A DNA stretch of 64,000 nt from Parapristionchus giblindavisi (Eukaryota; Nematoda; Chromadorea; Rhabditida; Diplogasteridae), in the NCBI GenBank assembly GCA_943737045.1, contig CALSFV010000207.1, positions 1,117,501-1,181,500 of the forward strand, in the 5' to 3' direction. Below are positions 1 to 12,000 of this stretch, in pieces. A model generated the notes under the pieces. The model saw only the letters and a program-made list of their open reading frames with translations, searched no databases and was not told the DNA's origin. Numbering within the stretch: the stretch's first letter is position 1; every line of letters starts with the position of its first letter. A program made the translations under genes and the position numbers.

Positions 1-3000
1 ATCCAAACCCGAAATCGTTTCTCCGAAAATCCATCTCCCTTCTTTCAATGGGCCAGTAATACGTTTATGTGTTTGGAATAAATTAATATATACAAAAATA
101 TTTAAAAAAAAAAATAAAAATAAAAAACAAGATTTTCTCACAGATTTAGACTTTTTTTATGTTTGTGTGTTCTGTAGTTGCTATACGTGGCATTTCATGT
201 GAAGAGGAAAATCTGTCAGCGCTTGGTTACCGTTTTATTACTGCTCATTATCCTGTCAAATCACGAGAAACAGAAAAAAGATCTTATGATTGACACCTGA
301 TCCTATATTGCATAGAGACTCCAATGTAGTCTATTTTTTCCAAACTTAAAGTGTACTTGACATACGTCACTTGTAGTTTACTTAAGTTTACTAGTTTACA
401 ATTTTAAGTTTACTAGTTTAGTGCAGTTTACTTACTTGTAGTTTACTTAAGCAAACCACAAGTGAAATAACATTTCACGAAATGAAATACGTTATATACA
501 CCACTTCAAACAGAGTTATGTTTCACTCGTAGTTTATGTTTCTCTTGTAGTTCATGTCGTTAATGTTGAATACGCTTCTTAGAATAAGGCACGCCCGAGC
601 TTACCCCCCGCTTCGGCAACACTCTCTCGTAGACAAAGAAAGCGAGAGAGTGTTGTCAGAGCGGAGAGTTTCAAATTAGTATGGGGTGCGACTTTAAGTT
701 TTGAAAAACCGGAGCACCTACGCCTGATTAAACTTATTGTTAGTGCAAACGCATCAATCAATCAATAAATTATATCAAACAATCAATAAATTGTATCAAT
801 CAATCAATAAATTATATCAATCAATCGATAATTCGTTTTCAGGTCAGCTTCCGAGACGACTGCTCACTGTGGTGAACCGTGTGATACAGGGACGAATGGT
901 CGATGATGAACCGATCCTCATCGACAAGGTCTAGCTTTATGATCTTTGATCTTTGATCTCTTGGGTCTTCCTCATCTGATCTTTGATCTTTGATCTTCCT
1001 TATCTGATCTTTAATCTTTGATCTTTTATCTGATATTTGATCTTTGATTTTTCCTTATCTGGTCTTTGAACTTTGATCTTTTATCTGATCTTTGATCTAT
1101 CTTATCTGATCTTTGATCTTTGATCTATTTTATCTGATCTTTGATATTTGATTTATTTTATCTGATCTTTGATCTTTGATCTTACCTATCTGATCTTTGA
1201 TCTATCTTATCTGATCTTTGATCTATCTTATCTGATCCTTGATCTTTGATCTCCTTAACCTCACGATCCCCTCAGGTCAGCCTTCTCTCTGCAGTGACAG
1301 ATGTTGAAGGAGTAACGGAGGGAGATCGAGTCTTTGCGGCTACCGTAGCCCTAGCCACGAATGGAATCTCTTCCATTGTTAGGGTGAGATAAATAACGTA
1401 ATAATTTTCAAAAATATTTTTTCAATCCTCGTCCCTAAGTTTTTTCCCGTTTATGGTTGTAAAAGAGTGATAAAAGAGGCCGTAAAAGGCCATATCAAAT
1501 GCCCCCACTAGCCCTCCCGTGTTTTACGACTGGCCAGCAAATTTCTATCATTATTATTATTTCTCCTATCGCTCCTGTATTTGCTGTCGCACCTGTCACG
1601 GGTGTATCAAGTAAATAAATAAATAAATAAAAATAGCAATAAAATTTTGTTCAGGACGACATGTTGGGTGGTTTCACGCACGCTCCCAACACTCCGTCCA
1701 TACTCCGATCGATGTCGAAGAGCACCCTAGCCAGACTACTGCACGGATTGGGGCTGATCTTCAGGTTTTGATTGAGTTGTAAAGATCAAAGATCAAAGAT
1801 CAACTTCACTAAACTATTATCTAGAAAGTCTAATATTGAAGTAATTACCAAAGATCAAAGATCAAATCGCAGGGTAGGATTTTTGTTTCCATTGCGGATA
1901 GCGCTGATGTCTACGGCAATGGCATTTCTCGTTGTGACAGCTGTGATTATTCTGTTAGTGCCAGGTATAGTCATCTACCTATGCTTACTTAGAAGCACAC
2001 CTCAAGTTAATTTTCTTCTCTGCTCTGGCAAAACTCTCTCGTAGGCAAAGAAAGCGAGAGAGTGCGGTCAGCGCGGAGAGTTTAAAATTAGCTCGGGATG
2101 TAGGATAAACGGTTTGTAAAAGTTTCATTGATTTCTTATTTTGTAGGATTAAGTAGAAAGCAACGGCTCTACTTCGGGAAGACTTTTGCTCGATTGTTCA
2201 ACACAGGCACGGGTCTTGTCGTTGATTTCTACGGACACGACAATCGACCGAAATGCTCAGGTAGATCAAGGATAATCGATTTTCTTTTGCCTTCTTTTGC
2301 ACAACTTTGGCCGACCACATACTGTTGTGGTTGAAATTTCTAATTCTTAAACGCACCACTCCTCAAGCTTATTTGCCCCTCTCCACTCTAGTCACGCTCT
2401 CTCGTCGATAGCGAGTTTCAAATTAGCCCGGGATGTGTTGTAAGTCCTTAAGTCATTAAGTTCTTAGGTCACATTAAGTCCCTTAAAGGGACAGAAACCT
2501 TTGTCAACGGTCTCTTCAACGCTCTACGCTCTCTCGAACAGAGAAATAGTGTGCGCAATGAAGAGGTTATTGAGAGGGGTCACTATCCCTTTAAGTCCTT
2601 AATTCTTAAGTCATGTCAAGTCTCTTAAGTCATTAAGTCACATTAAGTCCCTTAAGTCTTAAAAATCGTTCTTTTCGCACAGGTTTCGCCGTGTCGAATC
2701 ATCTGACGGCCAATGACGTCATGACCCTCTACTCTGATTGTGACGACATCGGGTACACGGTGACGGGACAGGCACACGGCGGATTCATTCATGCCCTTGA
2801 GGTGAGTATTTCCGATAATTTGAGAGATATTTATTTTTAATTCGGAGTTGACATTTTAGATACTGGCAAAATTAAACGCAAAATCATTGCTAATGGGAAC
2901 TATAAAATAAGAAGTAACGAAAAGATTTGCTTGCAGGAGTTCGGAGGACGACTGACACCCGCACTGTGGCTGGATCGAGCCTGCTCCAATGATCGACTTC

Positions 3001-5210
3001 TGTTTCAGGTAGTAGGACAGCTTAGCTTATCAGGGTGTCTCGTATATTTGAAAGCACGGTTTCGAAATGCAATATTTATATTTCATTAAGACGAATGGAT
3101 AATGTTAAATGCTCATATCATTATGGCAGCCCACTTCATATTTTGCGGAATGGGTTCTTCTAATACCATCCACCTCATTAGATATGTTAAAGGTGGTGTC
3201 CCACGAATATTTTCATGAATAACCTGTGAAGACAGGATGGTAGCAAAAGTCACATAAGTCACCACATACTATTTCTTTTATAATGATTCTGCGTATTGAT
3301 TGGCATAATCGCGATTGAAAGATGTTCAATAGTGCAGGGAATGGAGAAAGAGAGATGGGAAGGGGTCTAATGAGAGGGCAAAGGTTGAGTGCCGGTCGCA
3401 AACTGAACATAAACACACTTTTTACTTACAGTATATGTATGAGGGGGCTCATTCCCATCGTGGTAGGAGTGAATCATTCTTTTCGTGTTTCCCCATCTTT
3501 AAAAGTGTGTAATTGCAGAAGAAGGTGCTGGAATATGCCTCATCACCCACGAACTATCCTATTCTGATCTTTCCCGAGGGTTTCTGCTCAAATAATCAAT
3601 TCGTCCTGCAGTTCAGGTACTTTTTTTCATATATTCATCAAATTATTGTATTGATTAGATTACGATATTTAACAAAGGTTTCTTTCATTGTAAGTGCTCC
3701 ACCATGCTCTTGGGATAACTAATGGATATCAAGAATTTTCCTCGAAATATTTTCGATAATATTTTCAGAAAGGGTGTCTTCGGTGGAGACGTACCCGTGT
3801 ATCCTCTGGCGATCAAACAAGACGCAAGGTATACACCATAAGGCATATTATCAACAAAAAATATTAGTTTTATAATTTATTTTTAACGTGCAAGTACACC
3901 AATAATAAATAGTACAGCCAATTATATCACTAATTTAATTATTCACAGCGTTAGCGATCGTGGTGTGACATAGCACAGTATTCTGGTCCAAGCCATTTTT
4001 CTTCGAAAGCAAGACAAAGGAGAGACCATTGTATTCGAGAGAGTTTGTATGTTGAGCGGTCGTTCTTGCTTTGACAGTCATGAGAACGCTGTGATAGAAA
4101 AAGATGTGAAAAATAGAGAGAGCACGCAAAAGTGAGAGAGCGCAGACGATGAGAGTGCGATGAGAGTATACCACTTGTCAAATTTTCAATGAGCACTCTC
4201 CCTGTGTTGGAGAAATGTTGTGGTGCAAATCAATTATTGATCTTTGTAGATGATTACTTAACATGAGAGTGACCTCTCTCAATGGTCTCTTCATTGCGCA
4301 CACTATTTCTCTGTTCTCAAACAACGAGAGACCATTGCGCGTCGAAGAGACCGATGACAAAGATTTGAGCCGCTTTAATTGTTCAGATTCGGCGATTCAT
4401 TCTGGAAAGAGGATACGTACATGCCGTATCTTCTGCGATGCATGCTCAGTTGGGCGCTTACGATGCAGATAACGTAAGGATGTCTTAATTAGCCCTAGCA
4501 TTAGACTAGCCTTAACCCTAACCTTAACCTTAGCCTTAACCTTAGTCTTAACATCAAACCTTACCCTAGTCTTAACCTTAGCCTTAGCCTTAGCCCTCAT
4601 CTTTGTCTCAGCCTTAGTTTTAATCTTACCCTTAGCCTTAGTCTTAGCCTTAACCTTAGCCTTAGCCTTACCCTAGCCTTAACCCTATTCATAACCTTAT
4701 CTTAGGTACTTGCCTGAAATGAGGCGGCGAGCGGATGAGCCATCCGACGAGTTCGCAAGACGGGTCCAAGTTGCCATTGGAGAGTTTTTGAAACGACCTG
4801 CATCGGTATACGATGGAGGTTCGTTTTCGTAATTTTTGTAATTGAATTCGTATTTTTGTTGCAAAATTAAATATTTTATATCTTATAATTTTTTGAAAAC
4901 TTGTGCTTGTTATGCCAAAGAATTTTTCGATTTTTTCGAAAAAAATCGATATTTTTGCCTGTTGCATGGTCCTGTGTCAATGCCTAGCTATTGTTGCTTG
5001 ATACCCGTATTGGGCACAGCCGAAAGAAAAAAATATGAACTTTTTTCATTTCTTTTCATGGCGAGAAACTAAACTAAATGTCTAAAAAAAACTTAATAAA
5101 TAAATAAATGATCATTTTCAGGGATGAAGCGGCCACGGGACCGCGCTAGCTACAAGCTCAAATTGGAAGAGACCCTGTACAGAGAAATATTAGGCACGTA
5201 TATCATATAG
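1..5210 (+). CDS. GPAT3/4-type glycerol-3-phosphate acyltransferase, 5' partial
   Basis: Predicted ER-membrane acyltransferase moving an acyl group from acyl-CoA to glycerol-3-phosphate at the start of glycerolipid synthesis. Thirteen exons join in phase to 400 visible residues: 1-55, 843-928, 1276-1383, 1655-1764, 1873-1964, 2147-2260, 2683-2801, 2937-3008, 3519-3616, 3769-3828, 4387-4473, 4706-4818, 5122-5210 (stop TAG). A membrane segment containing FPLRIAL (about residues 121-150) matches the GPAT3/4 hydrophobic region. The HX4D motif is NHLTAND (about 194-200). Block III reads FPEGFC rather than the usual PEGT(C/R), and block IV is VPVYPLAIK. The C-terminal RRRADEP...EFARRV region also matches GPAT3/4. 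C. elegans acl-4/acl-5 are the likely closest worm relatives. The first visible exon (1-55) is a phase-compatible guess, and the true start lies left of the window. Introns hold TTTGATC microsatellite and several MITEs. Confidence 0.9.
586..692. repeat. Palindromic MITE, CTCTCTCG family
   Basis: Arms pair around a core of CTCTCTCG...CGAGAGAG, with outer arms related to CTCCGCTCTGGC and AAGCTAATTT. It lies in the first visible intron of the acyltransferase gene. At least a dozen copies occur in the window. Confidence 0.75.
938..1258. repeat. TTTGATC-rich microsatellite block
   Basis: About 320 bp of (A)TCTTTGATC units, interrupted by TTATCTGATC variants, inside an acyltransferase intron. Short runs of the same unit recur in introns across the window, for example 1783-1865, 17700-17728, 28637-28672, 30438-30572 and 45478-45502. 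Confidence 0.85.
1995..2104. repeat. Palindromic MITE, CTCTCTCG family
   Basis: Copy in the acyltransferase intron ahead of the exon starting at 2147. Its inverted arms end in CACACCTCAAG / CTCGGGATGT. Confidence 0.7.
2350..2438. repeat. Decayed CTCTCTCG-family MITE
   Basis: Shorter, internally deleted copy, recognisable by CACCACTCCTCAAGCTTATTT at one side and AAATTAGCCCGGGATGTG at the other. Confidence 0.55.
2487..2594. repeat. Palindromic MITE, GGTCTCTTCA family
   Basis: Inverted arms carry AAAGGGACAGAAACC / GGTCACTATCCCTTT around GGTCTCTTCAACGCTC and AATGAAGAGGTTATTGAG. Intronic in the acyltransferase gene. Confidence 0.65.
3977..4092. repeat. Palindromic MITE, ACAGTATTCTGGTCCAAG family
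   Basis: About 115 bp running from ACAGTATTCTGGTCCAAG to TCATGAGAACGCTGTG. Copies recur at 32766-32881, 40716-40850 (inverted) and 51626-51747. Intronic in the acyltransferase gene. Confidence 0.65.
4266..4356. repeat. Palindromic MITE, GGTCTCTTCA family
   Basis: AATGGTCTCTTCATTGCGCA pairs with TGCGCGTCGAAGAGACC. It lies just upstream of the acyltransferase exon starting at 4387. Confidence 0.65.
4488..4705. repeat. Degenerate CTTAAC/CTTAGC hexamer array
   Basis: Imperfect tandem hexamers (CCTTAA, CCTTAG, CTTAAC) fill the last 200 bp of an acyltransferase intron. The unit resembles but does not equal the nematode telomere unit TTAGGC/GCCTAA, and the array is interstitial. Confidence 0.75.
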
Positions 5211-6091
5211 AAACCTTGAGTATTCGATGAAATTCGCTCATTTTCCACGCGAATAAGGAGAAAGTAAAGAATGTTTTACTTGTGTCGTCGTTACATCGTG
5301 CCGATAGACAATCTACACCTTCTACACCTAAATAATAGATCAATGATCGGAAAAAAAGATCAAAGATCAGATTCAATCCTATACATCAATATCAATGTCT
5401 ATCAAAAATATATAGATCTAGAAAGAGTATCAACAAAAAAATAATATTTATCAACAAAAAGCACGGCGCTCAAGCATCAGCCATTATGCTTTGTTGCATT
5501 TGTCTTACGTGAATACGCCGTCACGTAGAAAAAAGTGTTAAAAGTTAAATAAGCAGGCCTAAAACCAATTTGATCCAGACTGTGTACACTGATGATTTAA
5601 GAATTTACAAAGCTTTTAGGAACGAAAATTCACCCGTCCCCCACAGTCTGCCATACAGGGTGCGTCAAAATTACGGGCACTCGAACTTTTCTCAATATCT
5701 CCTTAAATAGATCTTCCATGTCCACAAAGATGGTAGAACAACAAAGTGATGTGGCCTAACTGAACTTCCAGAGGAAGGAATTATTTAAGAGAGTGACATC
5801 AGTTTACCCCCTTAAATGTTCAATTGAGAGTACTAAAAATGTGCCAATACAATAGTCACAAAAAACTACATATAGAACTCTGTCTACGCTCACAGAACAC
5901 ACCCTTATGGAGAAAAGTCACACGACGGAATTCTTCCCTTAAAGGGAGCGTTACCTCACTCAATGGTCTCTTCATTGCGCACACTATTTTTCTGTTCTCT
6001 AACAACGAGAGAGCATTGCGCGTCGAAGAGACGATTGAGTGAGGTAATGCTCCCTTTATAGATAAGGGAATGTTTTAACTGATGGATAAAA

Positions 6092-6130
<39 letters not shown>

Positions 6131-6478
6131 ATTCGTCCCCTTTGAGAAAAGAATTCCGTAGTGAGACGCTACTAGGGAATTTTTTATCAATGCAAAAAAT
6201 CATTAGTTTTAATCGTTCTTCGTTCAGTATGTCTCGTATTTATCTTGCAAGTAACCACACAACATGCTTGATCAATTTTTAAAACATTATTTCATTACTA
6301 TAATCTCCCCACCCCTCCCACAACGCTGTGATCGAGTTGTTGCTGCGATAAACATTCCCGTATTACTTTATTTATTCTCCATCTACCAAATTTTGTGTAT
6401 CTGTTAAATGTATCGAATAAGGAAATAAATATTTATTATTAATGTTTGTCATGTTAAATACAATAATCAATGTACAAT
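5211..6478. other. Intergenic region with MITEs and microsatellite
   Basis: No gene seen. It holds a palindromic GGTCTCTTCA-family MITE at about 5936-6053, a TAAA tetranucleotide run at 6088-6130, and a short CAGGGTGCGTCAAAATTAC stretch near 5655 that looks like a lone transposon terminus. Confidence 0.6.
5936..6053. repeat. Palindromic MITE, GGTCTCTTCA family
   Basis: CCCTTAAAGGGAGCGTTACC and GAGGTAATGCTCCCTTTATA form the outer arms. This is the most complete copy of the family here. Confidence 0.7.
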
Positions 6479-7538
6479 TCATGGTTTAACAGTTGTCAGT
6501 TCAATTGAATGGCCTGATCGTAAAGGTTGAATCAATGGATTTACATTACGAATACTACTACGATTAAAGTATCTATGATATCTATACCACATTGCCATAT
6601 CGCATGGATGTACGCCAAATGGGAACGGATGACCGTAGAGACCACCGTACCCTCCCAATCCACCGTATCCGAGCCCACCGTATCCCCGGCCACCGTAACC
6701 CAATCCTCCTATTCCACCGTAACCCAATCCACCGTATCCAAGTCCACCGTAACCGAGTCGATAAGGATATTTCTTGGATAGGATATCCGAGACTGAAAAG
6801 TGAATGATGAGAGATGTTTCGATGATTGTAAGCAGTGAACAGAAATCTTAAATAATCAGAAGAACTTCAAGGCGCACCCAAGCTAATTTCAAAAAACTCC
6901 GCTCTCGCTTTATTTGTCTAGGAGACAGTGTGGACAGAGATTAGAATACAATTAGCTCGGGGTGTACTTTTTATATAGTATATCATTGAATGAAAAAGAC
7001 GAGAAAACAAATTTTAAGTTAATTCTTGATTCTTGTCAAATCATACCTCCATCTTCACTTCCCATATATTTGATACAATCTAATGGCGAATCAACATATC
7101 CGTATTGACCTTTGCGAAAATGTTCTTGAATTTGAAGTGACGGAAGATTCGAACTGAAGATATCATTATAATGACAATTGAACGGCCAGTATATGTATCC
7201 ATGAACGTTGACAAACTGTTTGCCGGCCAACGTCACGTCACAACCGTGCTCGGAGGCGTTTGCCAGAGGTCCTGCTCTACACTTTTAACGTTACTTTTGT
7301 CGGCAAACCGCTTGCCAACGTTCATGCGTACGGCCTCAGATGGTAATGATTGAATAAATGGATTTACACTACGAATATCACTACGATCAAAGTATTATTT
7401 ATGATATCTATACCATTTTGCTATATCACAAGGATCTACACCAAATGATTTTTAAAAATGAACCTACCCAGCGGTTATGAAAGATATTGTACACACTACG
7501 ACTGGGATGGAGCAGAGAAGACAAAGAAGTCGGAACAT
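6479..7538 (-). CDS. Secreted Gly/Tyr-rich small protein
   Basis: Predicted 163-residue secreted protein from three minus-strand exons that join in phase: 7538-7468, 7153-7047, 6792-6479 (stop TGA). Exon 1 encodes Met, Arg and then a hydrophobic leader typical of a signal peptide. Exon 2 encodes a short linker including GQYGYVDSPLDCIKYMG. Exon 3 starts SDILSKKYPYRL and then has repeated LGYGG units. It ends in a non-repetitive tail with FGVHPCDMAMWYRYHRYF, rich in aromatics and basics. Such Gly/Tyr-rich secreted proteins in nematodes are often cuticle, eggshell or antimicrobial (caenacin/NLP-like) products; which applies here is unknown. The TACGGTGG coding repeat may have expanded by slippage. 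Confidence 0.72.
6874..6966. repeat. CTCTCTCG-family MITE, core degraded
   Basis: GGCGCACCCAAGCTAATTTC and AATTAGCTCGGGGTGTAC form the arms. It lies in the second intron of the Gly/Tyr-rich gene. Confidence 0.6.
7180..7330. repeat. Palindromic MITE with TGACGT-type core
   Basis: Arms TATCCATGAACGTTGACAAA and TTGCCAACGTTCATG enclose partly complementary TTTGCCGGCC and TTTGTCGGCAAACCG. Related copies at 11549-11696 and 29428-30202 carry TGACGTCA. Intronic in the Gly/Tyr-rich gene. Confidence 0.6.
7340..7452 (-). pseudogene. Relic of a paralogous Gly/Tyr-rich protein 3' exon
   Basis: On the minus strand this stretch reads FGVDPCDIAKWYRYHK, a stop, then YFDRSDIRSVNPFIQ. It is clearly homologous to the tail encoded by 6479-6620 (FGVHPCDMAMWYRYHRYF...). 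It has an in-frame TAA and lies in the intron between the signal-peptide exon and exon 2. It is best read as the remains of a tandem duplicate. Confidence 0.75.
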
Positions 7539-8689
7539 GGTAAAGTGTATAAAGAATGATTGAGAGAGTCTTAAAAAGGAACTGGAAAAATAATGGTGTC
7601 AAGTGTTGTTTTGTTCCTCACAAGTTTTTACTCATATGTTACCCCTTGATTCGTTGATTTTCTATTGCACTATAATACAAGGATCAATATTTTACATGTG
7701 ACGAATGAATTATTGTTCATTCCCATCAAGCGCTGTGTCAATTGTGTGAAAATGTGTGATAATAATGTCATCATTATTATGTAGCGGAACTATAGATCAC
7801 ATCTTTCTGAATAATACACACATTTAGGAAGATTCAGGGAGATGCGATCTATAGTTCCGTCTGGGCAGTTTAGTCACGAAAAAACTCTCGTGGGTTTAAA
7901 TCTTTAAAGGGACTGACACCTTTGTCAACGGTCTCTTTAGCACTCTACGCTCTCTCGATGTTAGAAAACGGAGAAATAGTGTTCTCATTGAAGAGACCAT
8001 TGAGTGAGGTCACTGTAACTTTAAGGCGAAGGAATTTATGGATGCTGTGATACATCATAAGTCGGATATTATAGCATAATCGATCTTTCAAACTCATATA
8101 CTCGAATTATTTAACTTCCACCTATTCTCGACGGAATTCTTCAAGCAAATCTCCTGTCGGCAAATTACTGGAAGTATTCTGGAAGTATTCCTGGAACCTT
8201 AGTGGGAAGCGTCTTTTCAGAGTATTATTTAATTTCGTACCTTTGGCTGCACTTGCCGAGTCACAATAATCTTTCGACACAACTACAAGGGGCAGATACC
8301 GACTGGTAACGACGCTGAATACGCGCAGAAGTCTTGAACCGATTTACAATGGAAGCGCAACTGGAAACGTACATGATTCAGAAAGCGATCAGCATAATCT
8401 CTGGTATTTTGCCACTTAAAGTCTACTTAAACTTTCCCACTTTAAGTAGACTTTAAGTAAACTTAAAGTGAGACGTAAGTCTACTTAAAGTGGTGTGGTA
8501 TACTGTAATGCATTTCGTCAAATGTTCTTTCACTTAAAGTTTACTTAAAGTCTACTTAAAGTCTGTGACGTAGTTTAAGTAGACTTTAAGTGGCAAAATA
8601 CCAGAGTACTAATCAATTTTTTCAATCGAGGCATTTTCACCAAATCCGCGGCTAAAATGCCCTTATAATTAGCCCTCATACACAGGCGG
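7539..8689. other. Intergenic region with MITEs
   Basis: No gene seen. A short hairpin pairs GCGGAACTATAGATCAC with GATCTATAGTTCCGTC at 7783-7862. A GGTCTCTTCA-family MITE lies at about 7904-8025 and a 208-bp CTCTGGTATT MITE at 8399-8606. Confidence 0.6.
8399..8606. repeat. 208-bp palindromic MITE, CTCTGGTATT family
   Basis: Begins CTCTGGTATTTTGCCACTTA and ends with its reverse complement. Long internal ACTTAAAGTCTACTTAAA arms surround a central GGTATACTGTAATGCATTTC. Near-identical copies sit at 41213-41420 and 44073-44280. Confidence 0.85.
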
Positions 8690-9055
8690 AAAGAGCTGAA
8701 TAGCTTTATCGAGTGGAACCAACTTTTTCGTTGACAATTCTACATATAGATGGTGGAGGAATCGTACAAAGTGAGCATAAGTAGAATACCAGAAATTCAA
8801 TAAGTTAATAAGCAAATAAAAATAGTAACTTAACGAGATCCTTGGCATACAATGTGTGAAAAAGTTAATGAAGTCGATACGAATAACAAGTGATTAATGG
8901 AAAGATATGCAAATCGATAATTGTTAAATGTAATCAATAACAAGGGATAGATTTACGAGCCGAGAAAAATGAAGATCAATACATATTAATAATCGATGAA
9001 CGATCAATAAAATCAATATTTTTGTGAGGTTTGCTTAATCATTGAGAGAAGTAGA

Positions 9056-12000
9056 TCACAGGTGTCCCCTCATTGGTTCTACTATTCTTGGTGTTTTCGT
9101 GATACGAAATGGGTCATGATCGGAATCGTCGATACCGTTCCCACTCTCGTTCATGAAGGAATCGTTCACCTTATCGATGAGAACACGAGTCATCTGTAAA
9201 GTTTGAAATAAGTTCATCTCATGGGCGAGTAGGTCGAATGAGAACCGATGAATAATAACCGGCTGGATGATAACCATTTTGCATAGTTTGTCTATTCACT
9301 AGCGCTTGTCTTTCATATGCGAATGGTTATCATTCAGTTGGTTATTATTCATCGGTTCTCATCCGGCCTAGTGCCTTTGTAATGCTCTATTGAAAATTGG
9401 CAAACAGATAAGAAAACGGTGTCGAATGAGTGTAGAACGTAGTGAGATTTCTCTGCTTTTTGGCTTTATTCGTAACTTTTGAACACCACGTTAAAAATCG
9501 TGATGAATTTCGCATATGAGATGTGATCCTAAGAAAAAAACCAAAAGCTCACAAGTTCATTGTCGTTGCGAAGTGCTCGTTGCCTATCGAATATTCTGCA
9601 AATGATCGATTTAAAAAAAATTAATTTTAAAATTAAAAAAAAATCAAATTTAACTTTTAAATAGAAAATGGCACACCTCGTCATTAACATCCAATTTTTT
9701 TCGAGAAGTTTCGAGTGATCGTCGACAAGCATTTTCTTCTTAAAAGAATCATTAATGCATTTGTCATACGTAAAAAAAAGAATAAGTTGCTTTAGGCGAT
9801 CTACGACGACTATTCTCCTTTCCGCGACCACCTAGCACATGCGGTACTCCACTCGTGTTTAAACATGTTTAAACGTGTTTAAAAAAACCTCATTACGGAG
9901 TATGAACGTAAGCACAGCGTTTCAGCCCTGTGGGGAGAGCGGAAATAGAATTTTTGGCAAGATGCCAATAATGCACATCAACTGAGGGGGCGGAGTCTCT
10001 CTCCTCCGCGCCCTTGCATGCGTCGCGTGTCGCGTCGCGTGTCTCTAACTGTCTGCAGTCTCTCTCGCCTCTCTTTGTCTCTCTTTTTCTCTCGTCGCCT
10101 CGCTAAATTCCGCTCTCGAAACGCTGTGGCGTAAGGTAAATGAAACTGATTAACACTTCCGAAAACTCAAAATACATATTGCGATAGTAAACAAAATATA
10201 TCTGCATATCACGGGTCTCCAGTAAAAGTGTAGCAACGCCTGCCACTGGGGAAATTTGGCAGTGGCAGAACAGGCCGACTTTGCTATGCACTTTTACACG
10301 AAACCCGTAATATGCACACATCTTTATGATGTATGATAAATAAATAAATAAATAAATAAAATAATTTTACCATAGCTGGAGTAATGGGATCATCCGTCGA
10401 GTAGAAGAATTTTTCCAGAATCTCTGCCTGTTCATCCAATCTGAATAAAACAGATAAAAGAATAAAAGGAGGCCCCGGGGTCAAGGCTCCGGACTTGTAC
10501 ACCCCAAGCTAATTTGAAACTCTCCGCTCAGGCCACGCTCTCTCGCAGTCTTTTTCTACGACGAGAGAGTATTGCCGATTCGGGGAGTAAAATTAGCTGG
10601 AGGTATCGCTCTAAATAATCAAACTTACGTCATTCCACTCTCATTCGCTCGTTTCATAATTGCAGTAAGAACGACATCCATGTTTTCTGCAATTGAAATT
10701 GATCTTTGATCTTTGATCTTTCATTCTTACCTGACCATTCCAGAATTGGCAAGAGCGGAACTGCGAAATCTTCATTGCGAATCCGTTTCGACGATGTATT
10801 GTAAGCATCCCAGAGTAAACTTAAAGTAAGAACTATGAGAACTTATAACGAATGTTGAGCTAAGCATTGCGAATTTGAGGCTTTACAAAGATGTTGCTAG
10901 GGCCAAGCATTTTAAATGTCGGTATTCCAAGTTTTCAGGAGGTCAGGAAGAAGTCAGGAGTGGCCCAACATGCACATCAGAGCCTACTCTTGATAAATGT
11001 GTTCAAACTGTAACTGTAAAACTGTTCCAATTTCGTGTGCGGGGCTTGTATAACTCACTCAATGTATTCTCCTTCGTCGTATGTACGCAGACATTTGGTG
11101 ATGTAGGAGCGTTCGGTAAAACGAGGCGGGAACGCGGTGCCTGCATTGTTCGTACGGTCATTTCGGCACTAGCTCGAATGATAACCGATGAATAATAACC
11201 GACTGGATGAAAACTATTTGCACACATTGTCTAATCATTAACGCTTGTCTCTCATATGCAAATGGTTATCATTCAGCCGGTTATTATTCATCGCTTATCA
11301 TTCGACCTAGTGCCTTCAGGCGCTTTCGATCGCTTAAATAGTTGGTGAAAAAAGTGTTGCAAGCCTCAGTTTTTCGTTTTTCGTGAATATAAATTTTGCA
11401 ACCAAAAATGAAAAAAAAGAACCATTTCTGTAGAGGTTGATGCGGTCCTCTAGTGTTTCGGTCGCTTTGCAATTTCGACTATTATCCGTGTTCTTCTTGA
11501 GACGATGGTTGATTCTGACAAGAAAACGGAGATATTTAAATGGTCTGTATCGGTATCCATGAACGTTGGTAAACCGTTTGCCGGCAAACGCGACGTCACA
11601 TGCGTAGGGGGAGGTTCTCTGGCAAACGCCTCCGCCTACGGTTGTGACGTCACGTTTGCCGGCAAACAGTTTGTCATCATGCCTGGATCCCTATACTAAT
11701 CATTATAAGGGAATTTTTAACGTTTCGCGAGCTGTCCACTTTCCACAGTTTTCTCTAAACTTTCTAAGAGAGAAAAAGTTGTGCTAGTTAATCAATGTAT
11801 TTACACACGTTTCATTGCTCATTCACGAATACGCATAAATATTATTATTATTATAGTTAGTACACTCACAATGTATCAACGACCTCCATTCTCCACCACG
11901 GCAGATCAGTCTCCATAAGTCGTTGTACAAATTGTATTTGGGCCTCTCGTGTCTGAATTCCTTACAATGATCTCTCTATATAATATAATAATAATAATAA

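Noticed and set aside
4488..4705. Interstitial telomere repeat
   Set aside because: Units are CTTAAC/CTTAGC mixtures and not perfect TTAGGC arrays, so it is treated as a degenerate microsatellite.
6527..6807. Ser/Thr/Val-rich plus-strand open frames
   Set aside because: They are antisense shadows of the Gly/Tyr-rich coding repeat, which has the signal peptide and splice sites.
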